In this document: one piece after another, positions 57,125 to 64,000 of the stretch
How the letters are laid out: each line of letters begins with the position of its first letter
Numbering within the stretch: the first letter of the stretch is position 1
Origin: Arthrobacter sp. RIT-PI-e
GTDB taxonomy: Bacteria; Actinomycetota; Actinomycetes; Actinomycetales; Micrococcaceae
Direction of reading: 5' to 3'
DNA: 64,000 bases
NCBI RefSeq assembly: GCF_001187915.1
Contig: NZ_LGIU01000064.1
Span: forward strand, 53,959 to 117,958
The notes under the pieces: generated by a model
The model's database searches: none
Seen by the model: the letters and a program-made list of their open reading frames with translations, nothing else
Told to the model about the DNA's origin: nothing
Made by a program: the position numbers and the translations under genes

Positions 57125-57922
57125 ATGACCCCCACCGACAGCGAGCCGACCGGTAGATCCTCCGCCACCCCCCTCGCCGTCGTCGTCCCCGTGTTCAACG
57201 AACCCGGCATCGCCCGGACCCTGGAGGCCCTGTACGGGCAGCAGGACCGCGGGGACCTCCGGGTGTACGTGGTGGACAACAACTCCTCGGACGACACCGC
57301 CGAACGCGTGGCACGGTTCGCGGCCGCTCATCCGGACCTGCCCGTGCACGTGCTGCACGAGGGGCAGAAGGGTACCGGTGCCGCCAGTGACACCGGGTTC
57401 CGTGCGGCGATCGCCGACGGCGTCCACCTCGTGGCCCGCACCGACGGCGACAGCGCGCCGGAGCCGGACTGGGCGCGACGGATCCGCGACGTGTTCCGCG
57501 CGCATCCCGAGGTCCAGCTGCTCGGTGGCACCAGCATCCCGCTCCGCGACCGTGACTTCCGCTGGGGGGATCACCTCCTGATGCCGGGGGCGCTCGTCCT
57601 GCTGAGGATCATGCTGTCCCTCGAGCACCTCAACGTCCGGTACCTGCGTGCGGTGGCCGGGCACAACATGGCCGTGCGCTCCACCGCGTACCTGGCCAGC
57701 GGGGGGATCGGCCGCACCTCGATCGACACGCGCGACGAGGACATCGAGTTCTCCGTGCGGGTCTCCCGGACGCTCGGCCACCGTGCCGTGCGCATCGACA
57801 ACCGGTTGCGGGTCGCCACGTCCATGCGGCGGGTCAGGCGCTACGGCTTCGGCCTCATGGGCATCCACCCCCTGATGCCGGCGCCCCGCGGGAGACCCCC
57901 CCGCACCATCGACCTCCGGTAG
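57125..57922 (+). CDS. Family 2 glycosyltransferase, soluble
   Basis: The 265-residue enzyme has a GT-A fold: LAVVVPVFNEPGIARTL, VVDNNSSDDTAERV, RTDGDSAPEPDWARR (DxD-like DGD) and RDEDIEFSVRV in the acceptor region. There is no membrane helix of the processive kind. The donor and acceptor are unknown. The gene follows the SGNH hydrolase by 58 bases on the same strand, and both may act on the same surface glycan. It converges on the AlkD-like gene. Confidence 0.83.
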   Translation: MTPTDSEPTGRSSATPLAVVVPVFNEPGIARTLEALYGQQDRGDLRVYVVDNNSSDDTAERVARFAAAHPDLPVHVLHEGQKGTGAASDTGFRAAIADGVHLVARTDGDSAPEPDWARRIRDVFRAHPEVQLLGGTSIPLRDRDFRWGDHLLMPGALVLLRIMLSLEHLNVRYLRAVAGHNMAVRSTAYLASGGIGRTSIDTRDEDIEFSVRVSRTLGHRAVRIDNRLRVATSMRRVRRYGFGLMGIHPLMPAPRGRPPRTIDLR

Positions 57923-58564
57923 CCGGCCCCCGGCCCAGGACCCGGTGCCCGCCGCCCCGCGCACCAGGGCCAGGGCCCCCCCCCCCCCCGGCCCCCGCCC
58001 CCGCCGCGCTCCCGCGCCGAGCCGCACCGTCCGGCGGAGGTGCGCGTCGTCGCCGTCGCCTGCACGGAAGGCCGCCAGATGGGTCAGCACGGCGGCCCGG
58101 CGGAGCCAGGCGTCCTCGGCTGCGGCCCAGCGCTCCAGCACCGTGCGCGCCCGGGCCGCATCGGCCGTCCCCAGGCGCGGGAGCAGCGCCCCGACCACGT
58201 CGACGGCGGGGGGGGCCCCCCGGTCCCGGATCCCCGCCGAGCGGAGGAATCCCTCGATCCGGGTGAGGGCCGAGGCGCGCAGCGTGGCCCCCGGGGCCCG
58301 GGCGGCCGACTGCAGGAGCACCGCCGCCGCGAGGCGCCGCTCGAACACCGGGCGGGACCACAGCTCCGAGGCGAGGGCGGTGAGATCGTCGTGCCCCTGG
58401 TCGGGGAACTTGCGCATCGCATTGCGGACGGTGCCGCGCACGGCGCCCACGGAGGCCCCGTAGTAGGTGAGCACCTCTCCCCACGAGCGCTCGTACTCCT
58501 CGGCCCGCTCCCACGAACTCTCGTACTGCAGGGCCTCATCGATGAAGTCCGCAGCAGCACTCAT
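57841..58564 (-). pseudogene. AlkD-like DNA alkylation repair protein, 3' end degenerate
   Basis: From the ATG at 58564 the frame encodes a HEAT-like helical protein (FIDEALQYESSWERAEEYERSWGEVL, FERRLAAAVLLQSA, RWAAAEDAWLRRAAVLTHLAAF) typical of the DNA alkylation repair family, good to about residue 185. It then enters a G-rich tract with a run of 14 G (C on the plus strand, 57976-57989). Past this, none of the three frames resembles the family: the main frame runs without a stop through the convergent GT2 gene to 56768, the other two stop at 57841 and 57855. About 40 conserved C-terminal residues are missing, including the last helices. Right boundary certain, left boundary arbitrary. Confidence 0.65.
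57976..57989. repeat. Poly-C tract, 14 bases
   Basis: Fourteen consecutive C lie 54 bases after the GT2 stop, inside the degenerate 3' end of the AlkD-like gene. Runs of this length are prone to slippage in replication and to errors in sequencing. Confidence 0.9.
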
Positions 58565-58607
58565 GCTCCCAGCGTAGAACGTGCCCGGCCGGTGCCAGAC
58601 TGGTGCC

Positions 58608-59495
58608 ATGCGTGAGCTCGTGGTCCTCGGGACCGCCTCCCAGGTCCCCACCCGTACCCGCAACCACAACGGGTACCTCCTGCGGTGGGAGCAGGAGGGC
58701 ATCCTCTTCGACCCCGGCGAGGGGACGCAGCGCCAGCTGATCCACGCGGGCGTGTCCGCGTCCAGGATCACGCGCATCTGCCTCACGCACGTGCACGGGG
58801 ACCACTGCTTCGGGCTGCCCGGTGTGCTCTCCCGCATGGTGCTCGACGGCGTCCGGCACCCCGTGCACCTGCACTACCCGGCATCGGGCGAGGACGTGGT
58901 GCGGGCCCTCGTCTCCCTCGCCACACCGGGACTCGATCTGCGGCTCGTGCCGCACGGTGCGGCCGGCGTAATCGCGGACGGCCTCGAGGTCGAACCGCTG
59001 CATCACCGCATCGAGGCGTACGGCTATCGCGTCACCGAGCCCGACGGGCGGTCCTTCCGGCGGGACCTGCTGGCCGCCGCGGGGATCGAGGGGCCCGCGG
59101 TGGGGCGGCTGGTCCGTCAGGGGCGGCTCGGGGACGTCCGGCTCGAGGACGTCAGCGTGCACCGGCGCGGTCGGCGGTTCGCGTTCGTCATGGACACCGC
59201 ACCGTGCGACGGCGCGTACGAGCTGGCCGACGGCGCCGACCTGCTGGTCGCGGAGAGCACCTTCGCGGACGGGGACGCACCGCTCGCGGCGCAGTACCTG
59301 CACCTCACCGCCGGGCAGGCGGGATCGCTCGCGGGAGCGGGCGGGGTGGGCAGGCTGGTCATAACGCACTTCTCGTCGCGGTACGACGACGTCGGGGTGC
59401 TCGCGGAGCAGGCCCGGGCGACGGCGGGGGCGGCGGACGTCGTCGCGGCGGCGGACCTGGACCGCGTCCCTCTCCCGCCGCGGACCCGTTCCTGA
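58608..59495 (+). CDS. rnz: Ribonuclease Z
   Basis: The 295-residue metallo-beta-lactamase fold nuclease matures tRNA 3' ends. It shows MRELVVLGTASQVPTRTRNHNGYLL, the zinc motif LTHVHGDHCFGLPGVL, the flexible-arm region with the RRDL segment, FVMDTAPCDG and VITHFSSRY with the late His. The ATG at 58608 is 43 bases from the divergent AlkD-like start. The function assignment is good; arylsulfatase-like homologues exist but lack the RNase Z arm. Confidence 0.9.
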   Translation: MRELVVLGTASQVPTRTRNHNGYLLRWEQEGILFDPGEGTQRQLIHAGVSASRITRICLTHVHGDHCFGLPGVLSRMVLDGVRHPVHLHYPASGEDVVRALVSLATPGLDLRLVPHGAAGVIADGLEVEPLHHRIEAYGYRVTEPDGRSFRRDLLAAAGIEGPAVGRLVRQGRLGDVRLEDVSVHRRGRRFAFVMDTAPCDGAYELADGADLLVAESTFADGDAPLAAQYLHLTAGQAGSLAGAGGVGRLVITHFSSRYDDVGVLAEQARATAGAADVVAAADLDRVPLPPRTRS

Positions 59496-59505
59496 CCGGG
59501 CGGAT

Positions 59506-59574
59506 CCGCTGCACCATGACGAGACCATGGCGGAGCCGTGACGGAGCCGTGATGAAACCGTGACGGTGCAGCGG
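59506..59574. repeat. Five 11-bp degenerate repeats enclosed by a 10-bp inverted repeat
   Basis: Units CCATGACGAGA, CCATGGCGGAG, CCGTGACGGAG, CCGTGATGAAA and CCGTGACGGTG follow each other at 59514-59568. They are bounded by CCGCTGCACC (59506-59515) and its exact complement GGTGCAGCGG (59565-59574). The element lies between rnz and the lipoprotein gene. It could be a long-looped terminator for rnz, or helically phased binding sites for a regulator of the downstream operon. Confidence 0.8.
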
Positions 59575-59657
59575 AGGAAGTCGTCCTGAGGTATGACGTG
59601 GAACACGTTCCCGGCGGGCTAGCATGCACTAGTCCCGCCCTCAGGAAGAAGGAATCC

Positions 59658-60644
59658 ATGCGTCTCTCGCCCTCTCTCACCGCAGTGCTCTGCGCCTCCC
59701 TCGGCGGCTCCCTCCTGCTGGCGGGATGTGCTTCGTCCGAGGAGACCACGACCGCCGAGGAGTCCCCGCTGACGCAGTACTTCTCCGCGGCCTACGGGGG
59801 TGACCTCAGCCCCGAGGAGCAGGAGGAGCAGTTCCGCGAGGACAACCGCGAGCGGGAGGAGCTCGTGGCGCAGTGCATGACCGAGGAGGGCTTCGAGTAC
59901 ATCCCCAATGTGCAGAACGCCTCGTTCATGAGCGGGGGCGAGTGGGAACCGGACTCCCGGGAATGGGTGGCCCAGTACGGGTACGGGATGATCAACTACC
60001 CGGGCCGGGACGAGCCGGTCCCGGAGGAGGAGCAGTACGTCGACGCCAACCAGGACTACATCGAGTCCCTGTCGGAGTCGGAGCAGACCGCCTTCTTCGA
60101 GGCCCTGCACGGTCCGATGCCGGACGAGGAAGCCATGATGTCGGACGAGCCGATGGAGTACGACTGGACCACCGCCGGCTGCTTCGGATGGGCCGAGAAC
60201 GAGCGCGGCGGTGGTGAGGATCCCTTCTCCACGGAGGAGCACAAACCCCTCATGGACGCGATGGACGAGTTCTACCAGAACACCATGGACTCCCCCGAAC
60301 TCGCGGAGATCGATGCCGCGTGGTCCTCCTGCATGTCCGACGCCGGCCATCCGGGATTCTCCGCCCAGTACGACGCGCAGACCAGCATCAACGAGGCGTC
60401 GAACGCCCTGTACGAGAGCAGTGCGGGGGCGGCGCCCGAGGAGATGGTCATGCCCGACGAGGCGGCCATGGCGGACCTGGGCGAGAAGGAGATCGAGCTC
60501 GCCCTCGCGGACCTGGACTGCCGGGAGGAGACCGACTACCGGGAGCGGCAGCAGGAGGTCCAGTTCGAGCAGGAGCAGCAGTTCGTGGACGACCACCAGG
60601 ACCAGCTGGAGGCCCTGAAGGCCGACATCGAGCAGGGGCGCTGA
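59658..60644 (+). CDS. Acidic lipoprotein heading an ABC exporter operon
   Basis: The 328-residue protein has a lipobox LLLAGC after SPSLTAVLCASLGGS. The mature part is very rich in Glu, Asp and Gln, with several Cys (ELVAQCMTEEGFEY, TTAGCFGWAENE, AAWSSCMSDAGHPGFS, LADLDCREETDY) spaced as in helical domains. It ends in a Glu/Gln-rich helix. Proteins with these CMxxxGF and SCMxxAG motifs occur in Actinobacteria upstream of MacB-type transporters; their role is unknown. The next gene starts at the base after its stop. The ATG at 59658 follows AAGAAGGAA. Confidence 0.8.
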   Translation: MRLSPSLTAVLCASLGGSLLLAGCASSEETTTAEESPLTQYFSAAYGGDLSPEEQEEQFREDNREREELVAQCMTEEGFEYIPNVQNASFMSGGEWEPDSREWVAQYGYGMINYPGRDEPVPEEEQYVDANQDYIESLSESEQTAFFEALHGPMPDEEAMMSDEPMEYDWTTAGCFGWAENERGGGEDPFSTEEHKPLMDAMDEFYQNTMDSPELAEIDAAWSSCMSDAGHPGFSAQYDAQTSINEASNALYESSAGAAPEEMVMPDEAAMADLGEKEIELALADLDCREETDYRERQQEVQFEQEQQFVDDHQDQLEALKADIEQGR

Positions 60645-62264
60645 GTGGCCGGTCTCCGTCGTCGACGCGCACGACCCGTGGAGCAGGGAGAGGGGACACC
60701 ACCCACCGAGGGCCTGGACCTGATCCTCGACGATCCCGAGGATGCGCCGGAGGAGAGACGCCGCCGGGGGTCCTTCCTCGCCGGCGGGGCAGCGGTCTAC
60801 CGGCAGAACCGGACCCTGTGGATCGTCGCGGCCGTGGCCCTGCTCGGCCTGGTGGCCGGGCTGCTCCTCGGGCGGTTCGTGGTCTCCCCCGCCGATGCGG
60901 CTGCAGGCACCGAACCACCGACGCCGGGACTGGTCACCGTACCCGTGGAGTTCGGCCCGCTCAGCAATGACGTCACCATCCGCGGCGAGGTCGCCTACGC
61001 CGATCCGGTGGAGGTGCGCATCGACACCAGCACGGTTCCCGGGGTGGCGGTGGTCACCGGGCAGGTTCCCGAGGAGGGCTCGGAGCTCGGGGAGGCATCG
61101 ATCGCCCTGGAGATCGCGGGCCGCCCCGTGATCGTGCTGCCCGGGGAGCTCCCCGCGTACCGCACGCTCCGGCTCGGGGTGGAGGGCCCGGACGTGGTGC
61201 AGTTCAAGACCGCCATGCGCGCACTCGGCCTCGATGCCGGGGACCCCGCGGACGCCGTCTTCGGTGTGGAAGCGGCCGTCGCGGTGGAGGCGCTCTACGG
61301 ACGGGTGGGCTACGCCACCCCGGACTCCGAGGAGGGCAGCGAGGAATCGCTGCGTGCCGCCCAGGAGTTCGTCCGCTCGGCGGAGCAGGGACTCCTCACT
61401 GCACAGAACGACCTCGCGACCACCCCGGTGGGCGCCACCCCCGTGGAGATCCGACAGGCGGACAACGCCATCGCGAGTGCCAGCCGCGAGTTCGAGGCCG
61501 CCCGGAGCGCCGATCCGCAGGATCCGGTGCAGCTCGGCAACCTCCTCGACACCCTGGAGCTCGCCCAGCTGCAGCGGCAGGAGCTCGGCGCGGACCGCAC
61601 CGATGCCACGGAGCGGGCGGCGGTGGACGCCGCGCTGGTGCAGCTGACGCAGGCCCAGGAGGAACTGGCGCGTGCCGAGGAAGCCGCGCTGCCGTCCCTG
61701 CCGGCCGGCGAGGTGCTGTTCCTGGCCGATCTGCCGCGCCGCGTGGACGCGGTCACGGCGGAGCGCGGGAGCATCCTCGAGGGCGCGGCCATGACGGTCT
61801 CGGGGGCGACGCTCGGGCTGAGCGGTTCGGCCGCGGAGGCGGACGCCCGTCTGCTGGAGGCGGAGGACCGCGCGACGTTCGAGTTGCCGGACGGTGCGCC
61901 GCACGAGGCCACGGTGCTCGCCGTGGGCCCGGGTGAGGGTGATACCTCGCGCTGGACCATCGAGCTGGAACCCGACCCGCTCACCCCGGAGCAGATCCAG
62001 GAGCTCCAGGGCTCCAACGTGCGGGTATCGATCGCGGTGGGTGCCACGGACGGCGACGTGCTCTCGGTGCCCTTCGCGGCGCTGACCGCGGGTCCCGGGG
62101 GTGAGACCCGCGTCGAGGTCTCCGAGGGCGATCCCCGCGAGGGCGAGCGCGCTGCCACGCGCCTCGTCGTCGTGCGCAGCGGGCTGGCGACCTCCGGCGC
62201 CGTGGAGGTGACACCGCTCGAGGGCGAGCTGTCCGAGGGGGACCTCGTGGTGGTGGGCCGGTGA
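60645..62264 (+). CDS. Membrane-fusion/adaptor protein with peptidoglycan-binding domain
   Basis: The 539-residue protein has a cytoplasmic Arg-rich start, one helix (LWIVAAVALLGLVAGLLLG) and a large extracytoplasmic part. That part has a beta region (VTVPVEFGPLSNDVTIRGEVAYADPVEVRIDT), a peptidoglycan-binding-like helix bundle (GPDVVQFKTAMRALGLDAGD), a long coiled coil (about 225-345) and a C-terminal beta domain. This is the Gram-positive version of a MacA/HlyD adaptor. The GTG start directly follows the lipoprotein stop, and its own stop overlaps the ATPase gene by four bases. Confidence 0.85.
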   Translation: MAGLRRRRARPVEQGEGTPPTEGLDLILDDPEDAPEERRRRGSFLAGGAAVYRQNRTLWIVAAVALLGLVAGLLLGRFVVSPADAAAGTEPPTPGLVTVPVEFGPLSNDVTIRGEVAYADPVEVRIDTSTVPGVAVVTGQVPEEGSELGEASIALEIAGRPVIVLPGELPAYRTLRLGVEGPDVVQFKTAMRALGLDAGDPADAVFGVEAAVAVEALYGRVGYATPDSEEGSEESLRAAQEFVRSAEQGLLTAQNDLATTPVGATPVEIRQADNAIASASREFEAARSADPQDPVQLGNLLDTLELAQLQRQELGADRTDATERAAVDAALVQLTQAQEELARAEEAALPSLPAGEVLFLADLPRRVDAVTAERGSILEGAAMTVSGATLGLSGSAAEADARLLEAEDRATFELPDGAPHEATVLAVGPGEGDTSRWTIELEPDPLTPEQIQELQGSNVRVSIAVGATDGDVLSVPFAALTAGPGGETRVEVSEGDPREGERAATRLVVVRSGLATSGAVEVTPLEGELSEGDLVVVGR

Positions 62265-62935
62265 CCACGCCGCTGGTCGAACTGCGTGACGTCACGCGGT
62301 CCTTCCCCGGTCCCCCCGAGGTGCAGGCCCTGAAGGGCGTCAACCTCACGGTGAACGACGGCGAGTACGTCTCCATCGTGGGTCCGAGCGGATCAGGGAA
62401 GTCCACGATGCTCAACATCCTGGGGCTCCTGGACCGGCCGAGCGTGGGCGAGTACCGCATCGACGGTCACCTCACCGGCAGTCTGGACGAGGACACCCGT
62501 GCCGCGGTGCGCGCGCAGCGCATCGGGTTCGTGTTCCAGGCGTTCCACCTCATGCCGCGCCGCACCGTGCTCGAGAACGTGATGCTGCCCATGCTGTACA
62601 GCGGCACACCGCGTGCCGAGCGCGAGGACCGCGCCCGTCAGGCCCTGGACCGAGTGGGCCTGACGCACCGGATCGGGTTCCTGCCCGGCACCCTGTCCGG
62701 CGGCGAGCGCCAGCGGGTCGCGGTGGCCCGCGCCGTGGTGACGCGCCCCAGTCTGCTCCTGGCCGACGAGCCCACCGGCAACCTGGACGGGGTCACCACC
62801 GCGGACGTGATGCACCTGTTCGAGGAACTCGTCACCGACGGCCTGGCGCTCATCATCATCACGCACGACCAGGCGGTGGCCGGGCGCGCGCCCCAGTGCA
62901 TCCGGATCGCCGACGGACGCGTGGTGGGATCGTGA
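62261..62935 (+). CDS. ABC transporter ATP-binding protein, MacB/LolD type
   Basis: The 224-residue ATPase has Walker A GPSGSGKST, the Q-loop (VFQAFHLMP), ABC signature LSGGERQRVAVARA, Walker B LLLADEPTGNLDG and the switch His in IIITHD. GPSGSGKSTMLNILGLLDRP and the family's short length place it with MacB/LolD-type ATPases that drive mechanotransmission rather than direct import. It overlaps the adaptor and permease genes by four bases each. Confidence 0.93.
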   Translation: MTTPLVELRDVTRSFPGPPEVQALKGVNLTVNDGEYVSIVGPSGSGKSTMLNILGLLDRPSVGEYRIDGHLTGSLDEDTRAAVRAQRIGFVFQAFHLMPRRTVLENVMLPMLYSGTPRAEREDRARQALDRVGLTHRIGFLPGTLSGGERQRVAVARAVVTRPSLLLADEPTGNLDGVTTADVMHLFEELVTDGLALIIITHDQAVAGRAPQCIRIADGRVVGS

Positions 62936-64000
62936 GCAGGCGCGCACGTCGCTCCTCGGGGGCCCCCACCACGGTGCTCGATGAGGCGGACGCACCGGAG
63001 GGTCAGGACCTGCTGGTACCCGTACCCGCGGCGGACCGGTTCAGCTTCCTGGATCTGCTCCTCGAGGCGATCTCGGACATCGGCACGCGTCCCGGCCGGC
63101 TCCTGATGACTCTCGCGGGGACCATCCTGGGCATCGGCGCCCTCGTGGCCACCATCGGCTTCGCGCAGACCACCGCCGGTCAGCTCGCCCGGCAGTTCGA
63201 CGCCTTCGCCGCCACGCAGCTCGTCGCCTCCCCCGCGGAGGCACGGACTGCGGAGGGGAACAGCGTGGCCACCGCCCGGCTGCCCTGGGACGCCGTGGAG
63301 CGTGTCGAACTGCTCGCGGGCGTGGACCGGGCGGCACTCGTGGGAGAGGTGGGGCTGGAGGAGGGAACCGTCACCGCGGAGCCGGTCAATGATCCGTCCG
63401 CTCCGAGCACGGCCGCGCCGCGGGTGTTCGCGGCGGCGGCCGGTCTCGTCGACACCCCCGAGGGGCACGTGGTCCACGGGAGGCTCTTCGACGAGGGCCA
63501 CGATGCCCGGCAGGACCGGGTGGCGATGCTCGGGCAGCGTCTCGCGGAGCGCCTCGGGATCACGCGGGTCGATTCCCAGCCCTCGATCTTCATCGACGGC
63601 CTGCCCTACGCCGTGATGGGGGTGTTCGACGGCGTGCAGCAGCGCGCCGAACTGCTCGACAGCGTGGTGATCCCCACGGGAGCGGCCCGCCGTGACCACG
63701 CGCTCACCACCCCGGGTGAGCTGCAGGCGCGGATCGCGATCGGCGCCGGACCGCAGGTGGCCGGGCAGGCCGTGGTGGCGCTCGCCCCGGACGCCACGGA
63801 CACCGTCAGCGTGGCAGCACCGCAGGGACGCTCGGACCTGGCGGCCGACGTCCAGGCGGACGTCAACCTCATCTTCGTGGTGATCTCCGTGATCGTGCTC
63901 CTCGCCGGCGGGGTGGGTATCGCGAACGTGACCATGCTCTCGGTGCTCGAGCGCACCGGTGAGATCGGGCGCCGCGGCGCCATCGGGGCCCCCCGCCGGC
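62932..64000 (+). CDS. MacB-type ABC permease, 3' end outside window
   Basis: At least 356 residues are present from the GTG at 62932. A basic N-terminus and an amphipathic segment (FLDLLLEAISDIGTRPGRLLMTLAGTILGIGALVATIGF) lead into the first helix. A large extracytoplasmic MacB periplasmic core domain follows, then the helix FVVISVIVLLAGGVGIANVTMLSVLERTGEIGRRGAIGAPRR, whose ERTxEIGxRxAIGA motif is the MacB/FtsX coupling region. The gene continues past the right edge. With the ATPase and adaptor it forms a tripartite exporter. Confidence 0.9.
   Translation, partial: MSRRARRSSGAPTTVLDEADAPEGQDLLVPVPAADRFSFLDLLLEAISDIGTRPGRLLMTLAGTILGIGALVATIGFAQTTAGQLARQFDAFAATQLVASPAEARTAEGNSVATARLPWDAVERVELLAGVDRAALVGEVGLEEGTVTAEPVNDPSAPSTAAPRVFAAAAGLVDTPEGHVVHGRLFDEGHDARQDRVAMLGQRLAERLGITRVDSQPSIFIDGLPYAVMGVFDGVQQRAELLDSVVIPTGAARRDHALTTPGELQARIAIGAGPQVAGQAVVALAPDATDTVSVAAPQGRSDLAADVQADVNLIFVVISVIVLLAGGVGIANVTMLSVLERTGEIGRRGAIGAPRR

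Noticed and set aside
56768..58837. A 689-codon minus-strand protein covering the AlkD-like gene
   Set aside because: Only residues from 58564 to about 58010 resemble a protein family; the rest is antisense to the GT2 and SGNH genes or to rnz.

Overview
The window is a chromosomal segment of a very GC-rich actinobacterium. Mycothiol-dependent enzymes (a mycoredoxin and S-(hydroxymethyl)mycothiol dehydrogenase), an archaetidylinositol/phosphatidylinositol-phosphate synthase type CDP-alcohol transferase, a MurT/GatD pair, split SecD/SecF, an FMN riboswitch and a SAM-IV type riboswitch all fit Actinomycetota. The gene order hisF-hisG-hisE-rib genes, and secF-secD-yajC-ruvB-ruvA-ruvC-yebC-pdxT, is what I know from Micrococcales, most likely Micrococcaceae (Arthrobacter relatives). 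Genus cannot be fixed from the sequence alone. No tRNA, rRNA, CRISPR array, insertion sequence, prophage or plasmid gene was seen.

Region 1 (1-9.2 kb, minus strand): end of the histidine cluster (hisF start, hisG, hisE), a frameshifted lipoprotein gene, two small unknown genes, then the riboflavin operon. The latter reads ribM-ribD-ribE-ribB-ribA-ribH behind an FMN riboswitch, and its first five genes are chained by 4-base overlaps. aspS follows with its own terminator. Region 2 (9.4-24.9 kb): an APC permease, hisS, a DUF349 gene broken by one base, an AbiEi-like gene, relA, the Sec accessory genes secF/secD/yajC, the Holliday-junction genes ruvB/A/C, yebC and pdxT. Region 3 (25-33.7 kb): murT-gatD (lipid II amidation), a glyoxalase-like protein, a secreted alpha/beta hydrolase, an M3 oligopeptidase that lacks its expected stop, a frameshifted pdxS and a spore-photoproduct-lyase-like radical SAM gene. 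Region 4 (33.8-43.3 kb): a SAM-IV riboswitch with a DszC/SfnC-like flavin monooxygenase, a STAS-like protein and a FliA-type sigma factor, then pgsA-HIT-thrS, mycoredoxin, the mycothiol formaldehyde pathway and a lipoate ligase-like gene.

Region 5 (43.4-51.3 kb): a manganese catalase, then a tight five-gene surface polysaccharide locus: processive GT2 synthase, GT39-like membrane glycosyltransferase, DUF4397 wall-type protein, GH8 glycanase and a lipobox-bearing class F-type sortase. This locus is the best candidate in the window for a little-described system. Region 6 (51.4-64 kb): small proteins, an aldo/keto reductase, a thioesterase, a DHA2 MFS pump, a secreted SGNH hydrolase, a GT2 enzyme, a truncated AlkD-like gene ending in a 14-base C tract, RNase Z, and an operon of an acidic lipoprotein, a membrane-fusion adaptor, a MacB-type ATPase and a permease cut by the window edge.

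Two themes cut across the window. First, several conserved genes (lipoprotein at 1.3 kb, DUF349 protein, pdxS, probably the M3 peptidase and the gene at 2.2 kb) lose frame by a single base in G or C runs. That points to sequencing or assembly error as much as to real decay. Second, intergenic spaces carry several unrelated short tandem repeats (7-, 6- and 11-base units), two of them with an 11-base period.
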